NCBI GenBank assembly: GCA_023898405.1
Contig: CP060221.1
Location: 1,317,501-1,381,500 of the forward strand
From: Myxococcales bacterium
GTDB taxonomy: Bacteria; Myxococcota; UBA727; JABDBI01
Reading direction: 5' to 3'
DNA length: 64,000 bases
The translations under genes and the position numbers were made by a program. Under the pieces are notes generated by a model that did not search any database, had not been told where the DNA came from, and saw nothing but the letters and a program-made list of their open reading frames with translations. Positions 62,879-64,000 of this stretch are shown in pieces (positions within the stretch are counted from its first letter, which is position 1; the number at the start of each line of letters is the position of its first letter).

Positions 62879-64000
62879 TCACTATCATCATTGAGATCGA
62901 GAATCTTAATACCTAATCGGCCGTTGATCTGAATAGGAGTACAATAGCCGATGACTTTGTTTTCTATAACCATTTCTAAAGGGTCACCGATCTTTTGCTG
63001 TAGGTCGATAATTTGTCCGGATTGCAGTTGCCCAATTTCTTTGAGTGTCATGGGAAGTCTAGAAACCTCTATACTCATAGCAACGCGCATGTTTTGTACA
63101 AGCTCGCTAACATTTTGTTTTTTTTCATGAGCACTTGCTCCAAATGCGTTTTCATTAGAAATTTCGATAGCTTTCACTGGCATTCTTTCTTCTTCCTGTA
63201 AGTGATCAAAACGAAAAAAATAACAAGAATCTTTTACAAAGATAAAGCCCTTGAAAAATAGTTGGTCCCATTGGGCGTTGATTGATCCTTGCAGTATTTT
63301 TTGAGACCAAGACAATGTTGAATCATTAAAAATTATCATATCGCCACACGACATATTTTTAACTGTATTTAAATCAACTAAAAAACGATGAGCAATAATC
63401 GAAAAATTTCGGTTAATATGTCTGCATCTTTCCAGTGCTCGATTAATATTCACATTGTTTTGAGGGACTAAGTTACTCATGGAGAGAGGAATAAATAAAT
63501 TTAAGATGTATTTGTTTTCCATTGAATTGAGAATAAAATTATGGATCAAAAAGTCGTCATCAAAATTATTTTTAATTTTATCTTCGTTGGTGTGAAATAC
63601 TCCAAGTATTTTTAAAAGTGGCATTTTATCGCCTAAGGATTTAGAAAGCTCAATGATAAGACGAGCAACAATAAATGAAAATAAACCCTTTTCCGTTGAT
63701 GAAAATAAAAGACCGGGTTTCTCGTCTATTAATGAAGAAGCCAGCAGTCGAGCTAGAAATGTTCTGCTCAAATTTGAATCGAGTGCTACATAAAATATAT
63801 GGCCGCTTTTCACATGTAGTAATTTAACAAAAAGATCGTCAAATTGGTTAGTATCTTCGACGCCATTGTGAGGTAGGAAGGTTGTGCTACCAAATTCGAT
63901 TGTGGTAGGACTTCGGTAAAAGGTCTCTATGCTATGCGCAATGCAATCAATGACAGGAGAAAGAAAGTTCGCTAGAGTTGAATGCTTTAAGCTAAAATTT
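62875..64000 (-). CDS. SctQ/FliM-like C-ring protein, partial
   Basis: This is the cytoplasmic sorting-platform or switch protein. The last ~75 residues form a SpoA domain (LPMTLKEIGQLQSGQIIDLQ, DPLEMVIENKVIGYCTPIQI, GRLGIKIL). The long N-terminal part resembles the FliM/SctQ middle domain. The reading frame is open right to the window edge, past the GTG at 63813, and codes for plausible sequence there (e.g. LPHNGVEDTNQFDDLF), so the true start lies outside the window. It is the first visible gene of the export operon. The family is sure at the SpoA level; SctQ versus FliM is open. Confidence 0.75.
   Translation of the reverse strand, partial: NFSLKHSTLANFLSPVIDCIAHSIETFYRSPTTIEFGSTTFLPHNGVEDTNQFDDLFVKLLHVKSGHIFYVALDSNLSRTFLARLLASSLIDEKPGLLFSSTEKGLFSFIVARLIIELSKSLGDKMPLLKILGVFHTNEDKIKNNFDDDFLIHNFILNSMENKYILNLFIPLSMSNLVPQNNVNINRALERCRHINRNFSIIAHRFLVDLNTVKNMSCGDMIIFNDSTLSWSQKILQGSINAQWDQLFFKGFIFVKDSCYFFRFDHLQEEERMPVKAIEISNENAFGASAHEKKQNVSELVQNMRVAMSIEVSRLPMTLKEIGQLQSGQIIDLQQKIGDPLEMVIENKVIGYCTPIQINGRLGIKILDLNDDSE

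Noticed and set aside
63811..63813. GTG as the start of the SctQ/FliM-like gene
   Set aside because: The frame stays open with protein-like sequence to the window edge, so the gene is cut off, not started here.
1..64000. tRNA, rRNA, tmRNA or insertion sequence
   Set aside because: I read the gaps on both strands and saw no cloverleaf-like sequence, rRNA segment or transposase.

Overview
The window is bacterial, dense in genes and low in GC (roughly 40% by eye). It contains a chromosome-origin landmark: rpmH-rnpA, then parB and rsmG on one side and dnaN on the other of an intergenic stretch rich in DnaA-box-like 9-mers. A perfect 14-bp parS palindrome lies between rsmG and parB. Several traits point to the old 'Deltaproteobacteria' (Myxococcota or Bdellovibrionota-like, Gram-negative): many Sec-exported proteins and lipoproteins, a thrombospondin type 3 repeat protein with a MYXO-CTERM-like tail, a type III secretion core, and the myxobacterial form of parS. 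No rRNA is present, so this placement is inference.

Layout. 1-7.6 kb: M23 endopeptidase, rpmH, rnpA, gatB, parB, parS, rsmG, oriC and dnaN. 7.7-16.7 kb: housekeeping genes (trxB, uvrB, glpK, NAD-type isocitrate dehydrogenase, rpsN, miaE) with an exported DsbD-N-like protein, a beta-propeller phytase and a DedA protein. 16.7-27.6 kb: a trypsin-fold lipoprotein, a glycosyltransferase, a deoxynucleoside kinase, an RluA-type pseudouridine synthase with an NhaC-type antiporter, a lipid kinase, trhO and a compact putA. 27.8-32.2 kb: two exported proteins, the second a 1.1-kaa TSP3 protein built from 363-bp tandem repeats. 32.3-40.3 kb: DoxX, a stand-alone NFACT-R protein, alpha/beta hydrolases, a DciA-like protein, an amidohydrolase, formamidase and two small unknown proteins. 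40.3-40.8 kb: a repeat-bearing gap. 40.8-45.4 kb: a secreted nuclease, ComF, a DUF4399 protein, a radical SAM/SPASM enzyme with a small Cys-rich partner, and a scar of two broken genes. 45.5-56.3 kb: a 1246-aa exported protein, cobQ, an M28 peptidase and several unknown exported proteins. 56.4-59.6 kb: hpf, rapZ and a split transketolase. 59.9-64 kb: a repeat-built exported protein, then sctQ(partial)-fliO-like-sctR-sctS-sctT on the minus strand, running off the window.

How the genes fit together. The origin block supplies replication (DnaN), segregation (ParB on parS) and core RNA and translation functions; parA, dnaA, yidC, mnmE and mnmG are missing from their usual places. The accessory part is dominated by exported hydrolases (phytase, nuclease, proteases, M23) and by uptake or catabolic enzymes (PutA, formamidase, amidohydrolase, GlpK), which suggests a scavenging or host/prey-associated life. 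The best candidates for something undescribed are the radical SAM/SPASM plus nine-cysteine peptide pair (43072-44630), the TSP3 protein with its sorting-like tail, the NFACT-R protein lacking its catalytic half, and the FliO-bearing type III export operon next to a helical-repeat exported protein. Start sites were re-chosen from ribosome binding sites where the longest open frame was implausible; these choices are stated in the entries.
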